A DNA stretch of 64,000 nt from a virus (IMGVR_UViG_3300025141_000034:1-64000), one strand, 5' to 3'; shown: positions 16,394 to 25,921, numbered from the stretch's first letter. Made by a program: numbers and translations. Notes: generated by a model from the letters alone, not told the origin.

Positions 16394-17168
16394 AATCGGT
16401 GTTGCAATATCTGTGTATGATAAGGGAAATTTTGTCATGACTGGTATAAATGTCATAAATAATCTCTGGACAATATCACCATATATCTCTATCTGCTGCA
16501 ATCATCAAGAAACATTTGAGAAGCTAAGTAGAGTAGACGGTGTCAATGTTGTGAGAGGTGATGACCTTCCCTTCTCTAATAAGAATGAACTGAGACTTCG
16601 ACAGTACGACTGTATTAAAAAATCAGTCCTTCAGGCCTGTCAAAATTCTGAATATGTCATTCACTGGCACGGTGATGCACTTTCTCTTTCTGATTCTGCA
16701 ATTCTTGAGATAGTTGACCACATGGAGTCAAATGACATCTACTTTTCTGGAAGAGGATTTTGGAAAGACTCTACATCACCAAAGATTCCGCTAGGAGATA
16801 TCGACGATCATTTTTTCATCATAAAGTCTTCACATGTTATATCCTCAGGAATGTACGATGATGATAAGGTTGATTACGTTAGGATGCTTGCTAGAAACGG
16901 TGTCTGCTCTGAGGGAATTCTTGTCATACTAGTGCAGGGTTGCACAAGTGATGATAATATCTACATTTATTCAGACATGTCAGAGTGTGTGGTTCTTCCC
17001 AGCCAGAAGGTAGACGATAGATACGATGATAAAATTGCTCACAGAACACTACCACCCGTAAATTTTGATCCCATTAGAAAGTTTTTACACTGTGATGACA
17101 TGGCTCACCTTAAGAGAATATTTGAATCTGAAAGAATTGATACAGAATTAATTTGTGAGAATCTATAA
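16383..17168 (+). CDS. GT-A-like glycosyltransferase
   Basis: I choose ATG 16383, which has AGGAGAG just upstream; a TTG at 16368 would add five residues. The 261-residue protein starts with G-V-A-I-S-V-Y-D-K-G, has E-Y-V-I-H-W-H-G-D-A-L near residues 90-100 in the place of a DxD loop, and H-F-F-I-I-K-S as a probable later strand of a GT-A fold. The canonical GT2 signature is absent, so this is a fold-level assignment from pattern and context. It overlaps the upstream gene by 11 bases. Confidence 0.45.
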   Translation: MKNRIGVAISVYDKGNFVMTGINVINNLWTISPYISICCNHQETFEKLSRVDGVNVVRGDDLPFSNKNELRLRQYDCIKKSVLQACQNSEYVIHWHGDALSLSDSAILEIVDHMESNDIYFSGRGFWKDSTSPKIPLGDIDDHFFIIKSSHVISSGMYDDDKVDYVRMLARNGVCSEGILVILVQGCTSDDNIYIYSDMSECVVLPSQKVDDRYDDKIAHRTLPPVNFDPIRKFLHCDDMAHLKRIFESERIDTELICENL

Positions 17169-17186
17169 AGTGTGTAGAGATAGAAT

Positions 17187-18080
17187 TTGAAATATTTAAA
17201 TAGCTGCATTCTTAAGACATCTAGAGAAAAAAATATAAAAATATTTGGAATGCAAAAGTGCGGATCAGGAACACTTAGCCTTTATTGCAAGCTATTTGAT
17301 AATTTATTGTGGGCTGGTCACGGAACTTTTTTAAGTGAAGATATAAAAAATAATATACAACTTCCAGGTTCTTCCTGGGAGAAAAATTTAAGACAAGGAC
17401 TCAGTGAGTATGTATCACTTCGTCCGGAGGACGATGACCTCTATCGTAGTATTCGAAAAAGCATCATTGACTCATATGCTGGTAAGATCTTTGATAATAA
17501 GTTTAATATTCAAGACACCTGTATCAATGTTGCAATGATAAGAAATCCATACGATCTTTTATTAAGTTTTTACTTTCATGGCATATGGGGAGCTAATAAT
17601 ATTGCTAAGAAATATGAAAGTGATACTTCAAATGGCCCCACTATCGATGGATTTAGCAGTTTCATTCTTTCTCTAGGGAGACCAGAGAATTTTGGATTTC
17701 CAGCATTTATATTGAGCTGTTTTTATCCTTACTATAGTAAAGATGGTGAATTTATTCCGGAATTTGCCTTTAAACTCGAGAGACTTGATGAAATAATCAG
17801 CAAAAGGGGAGGATGGCTAAAGAGCACTAGTAGAAGTGACATTGATTCCCTAAAGCACAGATCAAATAAGCCACGATTACCCATTAATCAGATATACAGT
17901 AATGAAATGATTTCTATCATGGAGTCTATTTTTTTATATGAATTAGAGATATTTGGTTATAAAATTGGATATTCAGATGATAGAATTATCATACCAAAAT
18001 CTGACATACCAAATCTTCCTAACCCTAAGTTAGATAATTTTTTTAAATTACTAGAATCGTATCGTTTAAATAAAAAATGA
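17187..18080 (+). CDS. Sulfotransferase family protein
   Basis: This 297-residue protein uses a TTG start at 17187. F20-G-M-Q-K-C-G-S-G-T-L30 is a PAPS 5'-phosphosulfate-binding P-loop, and R119-N-P-Y-D with S127 in L-S-F-Y is the 3'-phosphate-binding motif of sulfotransferases. A late F-K-L-E-R-L segment is also family-typical. It should move sulfate from PAPS to a hydroxyl or amine; in this block a glycan is the natural acceptor. No PAPS synthesis genes are seen, so the host would supply PAPS. Confidence 0.8.
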   Translation: MKYLNSCILKTSREKNIKIFGMQKCGSGTLSLYCKLFDNLLWAGHGTFLSEDIKNNIQLPGSSWEKNLRQGLSEYVSLRPEDDDLYRSIRKSIIDSYAGKIFDNKFNIQDTCINVAMIRNPYDLLLSFYFHGIWGANNIAKKYESDTSNGPTIDGFSSFILSLGRPENFGFPAFILSCFYPYYSKDGEFIPEFAFKLERLDEIISKRGGWLKSTSRSDIDSLKHRSNKPRLPINQIYSNEMISIMESIFLYELEIFGYKIGYSDDRIIIPKSDIPNLPNPKLDNFFKLLESYRLNKK

Positions 18081-18089
18081 GATATCAAA

Positions 18090-18764
18090 ATGTTTAATAA
18101 GCACCTATCAGAAAAGATGTATGGTGTTTCAACAGAGGCTGATTTAAGAAAGCTTCTCTACGGAACAAGAACGGATCTAACAGCTGGTGAATTTAACTCT
18201 ATATGTGATCATCTTTCTAAATTTGACAATCCGCAATATCTTGAGATAGGCGTCTACTTCGGTGGAAATTTCAATAAGGTTGCAAATTTTTTAAAAAATA
18301 ACTTTAAAGACTATCATATAACAGGTGTAGATCTTTTTGAAACTCTGATGGCACAGGATCAGTGTGATCTTACTCATGATATTTTAAATAAGTGGAATAT
18401 TTTAAATGTTGCATTTAAGGATGATCTTTCAGACTTTCTTCAGTCCAGCGGTATTGAAAATTTTTCCCTTGTTATGGGATTTTCTGACACAGCAGTTAAG
18501 AATCTAGAAAGCGCCTTTGATGTTATGTTTATAGACGGTAATCATACATTTGATCAGACATTAAAAGACGCTGAGGCATGTCTTGAAAGATCAAAGAAGG
18601 GTTCATTTTTAATATTTCACAATGCAAGTAGCGATATTGAGCCAGATCCGCAGTATATTGAAAAAGACGGTGGTCCGTGGAGAGTGTGTGAGCTTCTCAA
18701 GAAGAGAGATAGCTTAAGACATGTTGGGCTATTTGATAGATGCTCTATATTTGAGGTTATTTAA
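18090..18764 (+). CDS. Class I SAM-dependent methyltransferase (Methyltransf_24-like)
   Basis: This 224-residue protein has L-E-I-G-V-Y-F-G-G (about 50-58) as SAM-binding motif I, I-T-G-V-D-L (about 76-81) as motif II, and V-M-F-I-D-G-N-H-T-F-D (about 146-156), the I-D-G-x-H signature of the Methyltransf_24 group often found in glycan and O-antigen loci. It probably methylates a sugar of the glycan. It starts 9 bases after the sulfotransferase and ends in a 1-base TAATG overlap with the next gene. Confidence 0.8.
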   Translation: MFNKHLSEKMYGVSTEADLRKLLYGTRTDLTAGEFNSICDHLSKFDNPQYLEIGVYFGGNFNKVANFLKNNFKDYHITGVDLFETLMAQDQCDLTHDILNKWNILNVAFKDDLSDFLQSSGIENFSLVMGFSDTAVKNLESAFDVMFIDGNHTFDQTLKDAEACLERSKKGSFLIFHNASSDIEPDPQYIEKDGGPWRVCELLKKRDSLRHVGLFDRCSIFEVI

Positions 18765-19582
18765 TGATAGAAACCACTTTATGTGTGACATCATATAACA
18801 GGCCAAATAAGCTTAAAGAGGTTTTAAGGTCATTTTTTATGACAACCACATATGACCCTAGCAAGCTAGAGGTTATAATAGTTGACAATGGATCTACAGA
18901 TAGCTCTGTTACTGATTTTATTAAAAGCTATAGTCCAGATTGCTCTTATAACTTTATATTAAATGAAAAGAATGACTATCCAAGCTGTCTAAGATATTCA
19001 AAAATTCAAGCTAGAGAGATTGCCAAGGGTGACTTTTATATAGATTGTCCAGATGATCACATTTTTGTTGCTAGGGCATCATGGATTGAAAACTGTATAT
19101 CAAGAATTAAAAGTGATGATACAGTGGGATGTATTAATTACTACGCATACCCGATGTATAGATTTTCAAAACCAAAGAACAAAATGACAATTGATAGTAA
19201 AGCTACTGAGTTTTCTGTTTCTTCTTATAAAGGCTACGCAGATTTTCACATAATGTCGAAGAAAGCGTATAATAAAATAGGAGAATACAAATATAAGCTC
19301 GGTAGAAAGGCTGAAAGTGAGTACATGGATAGATCTTTAAACGAAGGATATTTTAGAAATTTGATGGTTAATCCCGTTGCGATTTGTATGGATGACGGAA
19401 GCTTTGGCGAGGGAAGTTGTGGATTTGAATTAATACGACCAATACCCTCAGATGAATATAATTCAAAGCTAATTGGATTTATGAGAAAGTGTCACCCTGA
19501 TAGAGTTTCACTTCCTATTCACAATGAAGCATTAATAAAGTTTTGCTTACAAGAAGGATATATTAGGATAAAGGATGAGTAA
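18764..19582 (+). CDS. GT2-family glycosyltransferase
   Basis: This 272-residue protein opens with T-L-C-V-T-S-Y-N-R-P (about 4-13) and has V-I-I-V-D-N-G-S-T-D (about 36-45), both canonical for GT2, then an acidic D-C-P-D-D-H segment near 95 as the metal site. The C-terminal part is variable, as expected for the acceptor region. There are no membrane segments. It begins in a TAATG overlap and ends with an 8-base overlap with the next methyltransferase. Confidence 0.82.
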   Translation: MIETTLCVTSYNRPNKLKEVLRSFFMTTTYDPSKLEVIIVDNGSTDSSVTDFIKSYSPDCSYNFILNEKNDYPSCLRYSKIQAREIAKGDFYIDCPDDHIFVARASWIENCISRIKSDDTVGCINYYAYPMYRFSKPKNKMTIDSKATEFSVSSYKGYADFHIMSKKAYNKIGEYKYKLGRKAESEYMDRSLNEGYFRNLMVNPVAICMDDGSFGEGSCGFELIRPIPSDEYNSKLIGFMRKCHPDRVSLPIHNEALIKFCLQEGYIRIKDE

Positions 19583-20396
19583 TATTTGGCATGATGATCT
19601 CTGTGAATATTACGGTGTTGATAGAGAAACAGCATTAAAGCTAGGCACAAGATCATCTGGAAGAAAACCAGACCTACCGGGATCTAAAACGTGCAAACCT
19701 ATTTCAGGAATGACATTTGAAGATATTTGGGAGCTAAGGGATCGGACAGATATTGAATCTGTATTTCAGTTTTATGTAGACCAGGGTGCATGGAGCACAT
19801 TCAGACAGTGTGTTAGGCATAAAGATCTTTCACAATTTCATCTAGCAAATCTTGTCCCTGTTCTTAACGCAAGCGAACCAAGAAATGGATTTCATATTTG
19901 TGAATATGGCTGCGGAGTCGCTCCTTTTTTAAATACATTTGTTACATTTTTAAGCCCAGAAACAAGAAATGTTAGACTTTCAATTACAGATATAGCGGAT
20001 TGTGAACACTTTCTTTTTGCTGAGTGGAGATTAAAAAAGAAAATTTTAAATAGATCACTAGATATTGACTTAGACATTAAGCCTGTTATCCCCAGCTCTC
20101 TTCCAACGTATAGTGATAAGCTTGATGTTGTTCTAATATTTGAAGTTCTTGAGCATGTCCCAAGTCCAATTTTGACAATTAAGAATATCTACAATCAGCT
20201 AAATGAAAGAGGGTTTATTTTAGAAAATTTTATTAAGCATTCTGAGGAAGATATTAATGACGACGGTCCTGACTTAGTCTCTGCTGCAAGAGAAAGGGAT
20301 GCATATTATTCGTTCTTAATTGAAAACTTTGATCTTACAGGCGGCGAGCCCCTTAGTCAAAATCAAAATGGAACTAGAATTTGGAGAAAAAAATGA
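19575..20396 (+). CDS. Class I SAM-dependent methyltransferase
   Basis: This 273-residue protein has an N-terminal helical region and then a Rossmann methyltransferase domain with I-C-E-Y-G-C-G-V-A-P (about 109-118) as motif I, an I-T-D-I-A (about 138) acidic loop, and I-F-E-V-L-E-H-V-P (about 191-199), typical of Methyltransf_11/23-type enzymes. It is probably a sugar or small-molecule methyltransferase of the glycan pathway. It overlaps the next methyltransferase by ATGA, forming an adjacent pair of unlike methyltransferases. Confidence 0.78.
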   Translation: MSNIWHDDLCEYYGVDRETALKLGTRSSGRKPDLPGSKTCKPISGMTFEDIWELRDRTDIESVFQFYVDQGAWSTFRQCVRHKDLSQFHLANLVPVLNASEPRNGFHICEYGCGVAPFLNTFVTFLSPETRNVRLSITDIADCEHFLFAEWRLKKKILNRSLDIDLDIKPVIPSSLPTYSDKLDVVLIFEVLEHVPSPILTIKNIYNQLNERGFILENFIKHSEEDINDDGPDLVSAARERDAYYSFLIENFDLTGGEPLSQNQNGTRIWRKK

Positions 20397-21154
20397 GAAA
20401 GATTCATATAAAAGAAAAATTAGAAGAAATCGAAGTAGATCTAAGTGAGTTAAAGCTAGGAGACTTTGATCAGATTGGAGAATTTACAGCAAAGAAAAAT
20501 AGATCACCTGGTAGTGATCTCTATAATAATGTTGGATTTTACTTTAGACCAAATTATGAACGGGGTATTTTAATCTATTCATTGATCACTAAGTACAAGT
20601 TGACATCATTTTTAGAGATAGGATTTGGAAGAGGATATTCAACATTCTGTGCTGCTAAGGCGTTTAGTGACATAGGTGTTGCAGGAAAAATAGCCACAAT
20701 AGATGTAAACTTTGATGAGAATCTATTAAACGGTCTAACACAAGTTTTTCCAAAGCAGTGGTTTAATATGATAGAGTTTAAGAGAGGGACTTCTTCATCA
20801 GTCTTACCTCAAATTAAGGAAAATTTTGACATGATCTATATTGATGGTGATCACACATATGATGCAGTAAAGAGTGATTGGGAAAATTGTAAGGATAAGT
20901 TTAATGCATTTCTTCTATTTGATGACTACCACCTTCCGACAAAAGATAGTGGTCCAGGAATTGAGTGTGCAAAATTAATAGATGAGATAGAAGACGAGGA
21001 AAAAGACTTCATAATAATGGATAGAAGAATATTTTTGGATGATAGGGGATATAGTGACGATGAGATAGATTATGGTCAAGTTCTTTTGACAAGAGAGTAT
21101 GAATCTGAAATGATTAAAGAAAGAGTCTATATAGAAGACTGGTTAAATACCTGA
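20393..21154 (+). CDS. Class I SAM-dependent methyltransferase (Methyltransf_24-like)
   Basis: ATG 20393 overlaps the upstream stop (ATGA) and has GGAG at 20382-20385, so I prefer it to the TTG at 20381. The 253-residue protein has F-L-E-I-G-F-G-R-G (about 73-81) as SAM motif I, A-T-I-D-V (motif II) and M-I-Y-I-D-G-D-H-T-Y-D (about 145-155), the same I-D-G-x-H-T-(Y/F)-D signature as the enzyme at 18090. They may be distant paralogues acting on different positions. Confidence 0.8.
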   Translation: MRKIHIKEKLEEIEVDLSELKLGDFDQIGEFTAKKNRSPGSDLYNNVGFYFRPNYERGILIYSLITKYKLTSFLEIGFGRGYSTFCAAKAFSDIGVAGKIATIDVNFDENLLNGLTQVFPKQWFNMIEFKRGTSSSVLPQIKENFDMIYIDGDHTYDAVKSDWENCKDKFNAFLLFDDYHLPTKDSGPGIECAKLIDEIEDEEKDFIIMDRRIFLDDRGYSDDEIDYGQVLLTREYESEMIKERVYIEDWLNT

Positions 21155-21166
21155 CCGGGAGCTTGG

Positions 21167-22294
21167 GTGAATATTGGATTCTTTATAGACAAGGCTCAAA
21201 CTGTACAGTTAATTTTAGGCCTTTTGATAGAATCAAAGAGAAGGGGTCATGAATGTGGTGTATTTTCCACATGCGATCCTAGCTGTCTATCTTCTGAAAT
21301 GCACAGTCAAATTGACATATCTGGAGTTAGCTGGCATGTGAGACGGGACAGGCACTCACTTAAAGATTGTGTATTATCAAATGCTGACATGTATCATGCA
21401 ATGGTTGGGATAAATCTATTTAACAATATCTGGAGAGACGTCTACGAGACGAGAAATATACCCACAACTGTATATTCTGTTGAATATTGCTGGAATGAGA
21501 TCTACAATCACAGATCTGACTATAACGGTAATTCAACACTCTTTTCTAATAGTGAGTGGACAAAAAATGTAATCGAAGATCTCACGGGATACTCAAATAT
21601 TAAATTTCTCGGAAGTCCTTGGTTTGAGCTCATTAAGAGATTTCGTGTAGAAAAAAAAGATAGAAAAGAAAATAGATTTATTACATTCATGTCTCCTCAC
21701 AATAGCTTTATTAATAACTACCCTGGGTTTTTAAATAAGACTAGAGTCTTTTTAGAGTGTCTAAGAGGGTATTGTGACAAGAAGGGTTACGGTCTCGTTC
21801 TTAAGACGAGAAATAAATACGGTCATAAACTTGACAAGGTTGTGAATTTTGATAGCGTAATTTCAGATAATAAGGCTCTATCACATCTCTGTCTATACGC
21901 AAATTCTGAATGTGTTATTAATTTTTCATCTTCTACAATTAATGAGCTGTCATTTTTAGAGGTCCCAAGTCTATGTGTATTTCCAGATTTTCATGCAAAC
22001 CTTCACAAGGAAAGAGATAATCTATTTAGAGCAATGTCAAAAATTAATGAGAAATATTATTCAGGAGATATATTCGACGGCATTCACACAGACATGATAG
22101 AGTCCGGTGAGTTTCACAGCAATGATCAATTTAGAGATAAGATGAGTGACAATATGGAGAAACTCGATAATCTTATACTTTCAAATAAGAGAGACTGGCA
22201 AAGTTTTCAAAAAACATATTTTCCAGGAAATCATGAAAATTCATCAGGTAGGATTCTCGACTATATTGAAAAACAATGCTTCAAAAAAGTATAA
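21167..22294 (+). CDS. GT-B transferase, CDP-glycerol transferase/GT-like
   Basis: This 375-residue protein starts at GTG 21167, after GGGAG. The C-terminal half has L-V-L-K-T-R-N-K, V-I-S-D-N-K-A-L-S-H-L-C-L-Y-A and I-N-F-S-S-S-T-I-N-E-L-S-F-L, followed by a proline strand and F-P-D. This order is reminiscent of the donor domain of CDP-glycerol:polyol-phosphate transferases and related GT-B enzymes. The N-terminal half is a divergent Rossmann-like acceptor domain. It may add a sugar or polyol-phosphate. It overlaps the downstream gene by 19 bases. Confidence 0.5.
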   Translation: MNIGFFIDKAQTVQLILGLLIESKRRGHECGVFSTCDPSCLSSEMHSQIDISGVSWHVRRDRHSLKDCVLSNADMYHAMVGINLFNNIWRDVYETRNIPTTVYSVEYCWNEIYNHRSDYNGNSTLFSNSEWTKNVIEDLTGYSNIKFLGSPWFELIKRFRVEKKDRKENRFITFMSPHNSFINNYPGFLNKTRVFLECLRGYCDKKGYGLVLKTRNKYGHKLDKVVNFDSVISDNKALSHLCLYANSECVINFSSSTINELSFLEVPSLCVFPDFHANLHKERDNLFRAMSKINEKYYSGDIFDGIHTDMIESGEFHSNDQFRDKMSDNMEKLDNLILSNKRDWQSFQKTYFPGNHENSSGRILDYIEKQCFKKV

Positions 22295-23289
22295 ATCTTC
22301 AATTAAGAACAAACGGCTTATTAAACTGGTTCTTACTACCTAGATCAAACTGTCTTAATGATCAGCCAGGATTTGTTAAAGATTTAATATCTAGCTCTAT
22401 TTTTACAGCCTACGATCACTTGAGACCTGAGGATTTTAATACAGTTAATTTTGAACATAAGCTTATACAGCTAGATAGATCAAAATATAAATCTAAATTT
22501 CTTAGTCCGGTTTTAGAAATTTCTGATACACTCATAGACGCGTGTGGAGAGTATATTAGTGATTTTATATTGCATGGTAGCCTATCAACTCTTGATTTCA
22601 TTCAAGGGTGGAGTGATTTTGACAGTATTGTCATTATTAAAGATGAAACCTTAAAAGATCCTGTAAAGATGAAAAGATTAAGAGCAGTATCTCTTCATGT
22701 AGACAGGATTATTAAAAAAATTGACAATCATCAGCACCACGGTATCCACTTTATAGCTGAAAAAGATCTTTTAATGTATCCTGATCTCTACCTTCCGCAT
22801 AATCTCTTTAAGAGTGGTACATCTCTTATGGGAAAATCTAAGATTTTAGGAAAACTAAGAGATTCAAAAAAAGAACAAGCTGATAGATTTAATTCAATCT
22901 ATGCAACATTTAAAAATGCATATGGTGGTGGTACATTACAGCATCACGCCATCGATGGTGTATATCTTATGAATAACTTTAGAAATCATTCAAACGGAAT
23001 GTATCAGTTAAAGTATTTTTTATCTGTCATTGTTATCCTTCCCTCCTATTTTATGAACATTACGGGAGTTAATCTCTCTAAATCAGATTCAATCGTAGCA
23101 TGTAGAGAGATTATTAGCGAAAATAATTTTGAGATAATTGACAGGGCAACAGCAATAAGAAATATGTGGAATACACATCCAGTTGTTTCTAATTCAATTC
23201 CTGATAGTGTTAGGGAAATATTGGGTAAAAACTACTTTTTTAGAGGGTATAATCTTATTAAGGAAATGAAAGAACATCTAGGCATCTAA
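22276..23289 (+). CDS. Nucleotidyltransferase-like protein (G-S...D-x-D type)
   Basis: This 337-residue protein has F-I-L-H-G-S-L-S-T near 97-105 and W-S-D-F-D-S-I-V near 111-118, which is the G-S loop plus D-x-D of minimal nucleotidyltransferase folds. After it follows a long helical region with H-H-x-I/H-G-I-H-F-I-A. One hydrophobic stretch (Y-F-L-S-V-I-V-I-L-P-S-Y-F near 236-250) is more likely a buried helix than a membrane anchor. It is one base upstream of another D-x-D protein (23291), so the two may work as a pair. The substrate is unknown. Confidence 0.5.
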   Translation: MLQKSINLQLRTNGLLNWFLLPRSNCLNDQPGFVKDLISSSIFTAYDHLRPEDFNTVNFEHKLIQLDRSKYKSKFLSPVLEISDTLIDACGEYISDFILHGSLSTLDFIQGWSDFDSIVIIKDETLKDPVKMKRLRAVSLHVDRIIKKIDNHQHHGIHFIAEKDLLMYPDLYLPHNLFKSGTSLMGKSKILGKLRDSKKEQADRFNSIYATFKNAYGGGTLQHHAIDGVYLMNNFRNHSNGMYQLKYFLSVIVILPSYFMNITGVNLSKSDSIVACREIISENNFEIIDRATAIRNMWNTHPVVSNSIPDSVREILGKNYFFRGYNLIKEMKEHLGI

Positions 23290-23290
23290 G

Positions 23291-24151
23291 TTGGAAACAA
23301 GAGAAGATTATGATAGTGCAATTTTAGAGTTCTGCAGGGACAATCCAACCCTTCAGGTCTATCAGGTTGGTGATATTTCTCATCCTGGAATTTCTGATTT
23401 AGACTTTATAGTTCTTGACTCTAAGCCGAGAATTAGTGAAAAGGTTGCTCACTTTCTTCAGGGTGGAAATGTTATTATCATGCCATCAAGAATCTTTTCT
23501 AAGATAAATTATATTGAAAAATTTAATCTCAATCTTATTCAAGGTGTAGACATACCTGTTGAGGACGTTAGATCAGAATATTTTGATCTCATAGAGATTC
23601 TTGAGTGGCTTCCTGAGAGAATTTTACTAATTGAATCTCTTTTACAAGACTGGTGTGTGAGTGACAGAAGAATTCTTTTGCTCCTGAAGTCTATTGATAG
23701 AAGTATTAAGAAGATTGAGAAAATGACACTTTCTCACTTTAGCAGGTCTTCAATACTTGATGTAAGAAGAGACTATAAGCACTTTGATCTTAAAAGAGTT
23801 TGCTATGAATATCGTAATGCAGCTGAAAATGCTTGGTATACATTTTCTTCAAGCATGAAGGCGATATCAGGTAATTTATCAGGCACAGTGTCTATTTCTA
23901 ACCACTATGCATTTAAAAATAGATTTCATAAGCTAATGATTTATTTTGACATGCTCTCAGATTTAAACCTTGATATTTCAAAATCTTTAAATGAGTGTAT
24001 TCAAATTGAGCATAGTGATTATTATATTAATGACAACTTTAAAAGTTTTGCACTTAATCGATGGAATATTCTAAATGATACTTTTTGCTGGTTTAAAGAG
24101 AATAATATTGATTCAGGAATGGTAAAGTATGGGTGGTTTCTCAAAAAATAA
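23291..24151 (+). CDS. Nucleotidyltransferase-like protein (D-x-D type)
   Basis: This 286-residue protein starts at TTG 23291, one base after the previous stop. Residues about 23-40 read Q-V-G-D-I-S-H-P-G-I-S-D-L-D-F-I, again a G-D/G-S loop followed by D-x-D as in pol-beta-type nucleotidyltransferases. The rest is largely helical, with many Arg/Asp residues and no second motif. It partners the preceding gene of similar type. It overlaps the deacetylase-like gene by 23 bases. Confidence 0.45.
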   Translation: METREDYDSAILEFCRDNPTLQVYQVGDISHPGISDLDFIVLDSKPRISEKVAHFLQGGNVIIMPSRIFSKINYIEKFNLNLIQGVDIPVEDVRSEYFDLIEILEWLPERILLIESLLQDWCVSDRRILLLLKSIDRSIKKIEKMTLSHFSRSSILDVRRDYKHFDLKRVCYEYRNAAENAWYTFSSSMKAISGNLSGTVSISNHYAFKNRFHKLMIYFDMLSDLNLDISKSLNECIQIEHSDYYINDNFKSFALNRWNILNDTFCWFKENNIDSGMVKYGWFLKK

Positions 24152-25307
24152 AGCCCAGGTGCTAGCAGTTCACTGTGTGGACACAGAAGGACCTATAGGG
24201 GGAGATGTTAGGAGAAGGCCAGATGGGTCCAAAGAATTTATGGACAACTGGAAAGATATAAAGAGCTCACTATCAGACATAACATCTGATAAATTTAGAT
24301 TTGATGCTAGAGATTCTTTTGGAAATTATTTTATTCTAAATTGGTTCATCATGGACTTTATGGGCTTTAAGAGTAACCCCAAGAATAGAATTGAAAAATA
24401 TAATGACACATATGACAACATTAAATCGCTAAGGACAGATTGTGACCACTTTTACTGGCACTATCACCAGCCCCCAAGGAGCGGAATGGGTGATCAGTGG
24501 TCTGACGACTGGAATAGTTCTGACATACACTATCAGATACTTGGGCATAGGCTTATTGAGAGAGAAGACTTTCCAGAAGCATTTAGAGCCGGTGGAACAA
24601 TAGAAGATAATAAGTGCTCCCTATGGCTTGAAGACAATTTAATGCTCGACTACTCCAACAGGGTCTCACACACCTCAGCTAAGACAGATGATATTTTTGA
24701 CTTTAACTGGTTTTATGCTCCTCGTCACTGGGGATATTATCACCCAAGTAGAAGTGATCTATTTTCTCCTGGAAGGATGAGAAGATACGTCGTCAGATCT
24801 GTTGACTTAAGATCTAGACTTCACGAGCTTCAACAGTGGGAGGTTGATGAGGCATTTGGGTATGCTAAGCAGAATAACTGTCCCATTATTCTTTCATATT
24901 TTAGTCATGATCATAGGGATATGAGAGATGAAACTCATTACGCTATAGAATTGATAAGAAATGCTTCTAGAAAGTTTGACGTCCCATTTAGATGGTCAGG
25001 GGCAAAAGAAGCCATTCAAATATGTGAAGACATAAGACCGATCGAGGTAAAGATTGGACTAGAGAGATGGTCAAATAATAGATTAATGATAACATTCCGA
25101 AGCCAGATATTTCAGAGCAATCCGTTTGTTTTCACACAGAAGAGAAACGGTGATATAGTATTCCACAAGCTTGATCTGGAGATTTGTCCTGCGTGTCCGT
25201 ATTACCTCTTAAGGTGTTTCTTTAAACATGAAGAGGATGATGTTAAAATTGGAATCGCATGTACTTCAATGACAGGTGATAAGTCAATTCTCGTGGAGGA
25301 TCTTTGA
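24129..25307 (+). CDS. Polysaccharide deacetylase-like protein
   Basis: This 392-residue protein has V-H-C-V-D-T-E-G-P near residues 14-22, W-H-Y-H-Q-P near 113-118, and E-A-F-R-A-G-G near 151-157. These resemble the catalytic Asp, the H-x-x-H-like metal site and the R-x-G/P loop of NodB-type carbohydrate deacetylases; S-Y-F-S-H-D-H-R near 258 could be the distal histidine motif. The C-terminal 80 residues are beta-rich. Removal of an acetyl group from a sugar in the glycan is the likely role, but the match is by motif order only. SD AGGAA lies before ATG 24129, and the gene overlaps the NeuA-like gene by TTGA. Confidence 0.5.
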   Translation: MGGFSKNKAQVLAVHCVDTEGPIGGDVRRRPDGSKEFMDNWKDIKSSLSDITSDKFRFDARDSFGNYFILNWFIMDFMGFKSNPKNRIEKYNDTYDNIKSLRTDCDHFYWHYHQPPRSGMGDQWSDDWNSSDIHYQILGHRLIEREDFPEAFRAGGTIEDNKCSLWLEDNLMLDYSNRVSHTSAKTDDIFDFNWFYAPRHWGYYHPSRSDLFSPGRMRRYVVRSVDLRSRLHELQQWEVDEAFGYAKQNNCPIILSYFSHDHRDMRDETHYAIELIRNASRKFDVPFRWSGAKEAIQICEDIRPIEVKIGLERWSNNRLMITFRSQIFQSNPFVFTQKRNGDIVFHKLDLEICPACPYYLLRCFFKHEEDDVKIGIACTSMTGDKSILVEDL

Positions 25308-25921
25308 AGATAGTTTGTATCATACCAGCAAGGGGAGGGAGCAAGAGGCTCCCAAGGAAAAATATCTATCCTATTCTTGGTAAGCCCTTAGTCTGCTGGT
25401 CAATTGAAGCATGCCTGGAAAGTAAGCATCTTAATTATGAAAATATATTTGTTAGCACAGAAGATCAGGAGATAAAGGATGTTGTAGAGGCTCGAGGAAT
25501 AAAGGTCATAGATAGACCAAAAAACCTTTCAGAAGACAATGTCTGGACACAGGAGGTGTTATCTCATGCTCAAAGATTTTTAAATAATTCAGGTATAGAC
25601 TTTGACATAATGGTGAGAATCCAGGCAAACTCTCCACAAATAGAGTCTAAGAAGATAGATGAGTGTATTGAAAAGCTAATTGATAAAGAGCTGTGGGAGG
25701 TATTTACAGTTGACAAAGATGGAATTGAAGATGCAGCCATACACGTTCTTTTGAAAAGGTGTGTCAATCAAAAGGCACTTAGTGTGTATAAGGGCATTGT
25801 AAGGACTGACTATATTGATGTCCACGAGAAAGAAGATATTTACCTTGTTGAAAAAGAGATCTCTAAGAGAGACAGGGTGAAAATAATGGATTCTGAATAC
25901 GATATAGTGAAAAATGATTAA
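25304..25921 (+). CDS. CMP-nonulosonate cytidylyltransferase (NeuA-like)
   Basis: A TTG start overlapping the upstream stop (TTGA), with GTGGAGGA just ahead, gives a 205-residue protein opening I-I-P-A-R-G-G-S-K-R-L-P-R-K-N. This is the CTP-binding signature of the CMP-sialic acid/CMP-KDO synthetase group; the R-L-P-x-K-N form favours NeuA-like enzymes. F-V-S-T-E-D-Q-E-I near 49-57 and R-I-Q-A-N-S-P near 108-114 fit the family. It is a little shorter than typical NeuA (about 220 residues). With the NeuB-like gene at 26560 it would make and activate a nonulosonic acid. The exact sugar is unknown. Confidence 0.82.
   Translation: MKIVCIIPARGGSKRLPRKNIYPILGKPLVCWSIEACLESKHLNYENIFVSTEDQEIKDVVEARGIKVIDRPKNLSEDNVWTQEVLSHAQRFLNNSGIDFDIMVRIQANSPQIESKKIDECIEKLIDKELWEVFTVDKDGIEDAAIHVLLKRCVNQKALSVYKGIVRTDYIDVHEKEDIYLVEKEISKRDRVKIMDSEYDIVKND

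Noticed and set aside
22276-24151. Adjacent nucleotidyltransferase-like genes as an MNT/HEPN-type toxin-antitoxin or abortive-infection pair
   Set aside because: Both proteins look like the nucleotidyltransferase side, there is no HEPN R-x4-6-H motif, and both sit inside a continuous biosynthetic operon.
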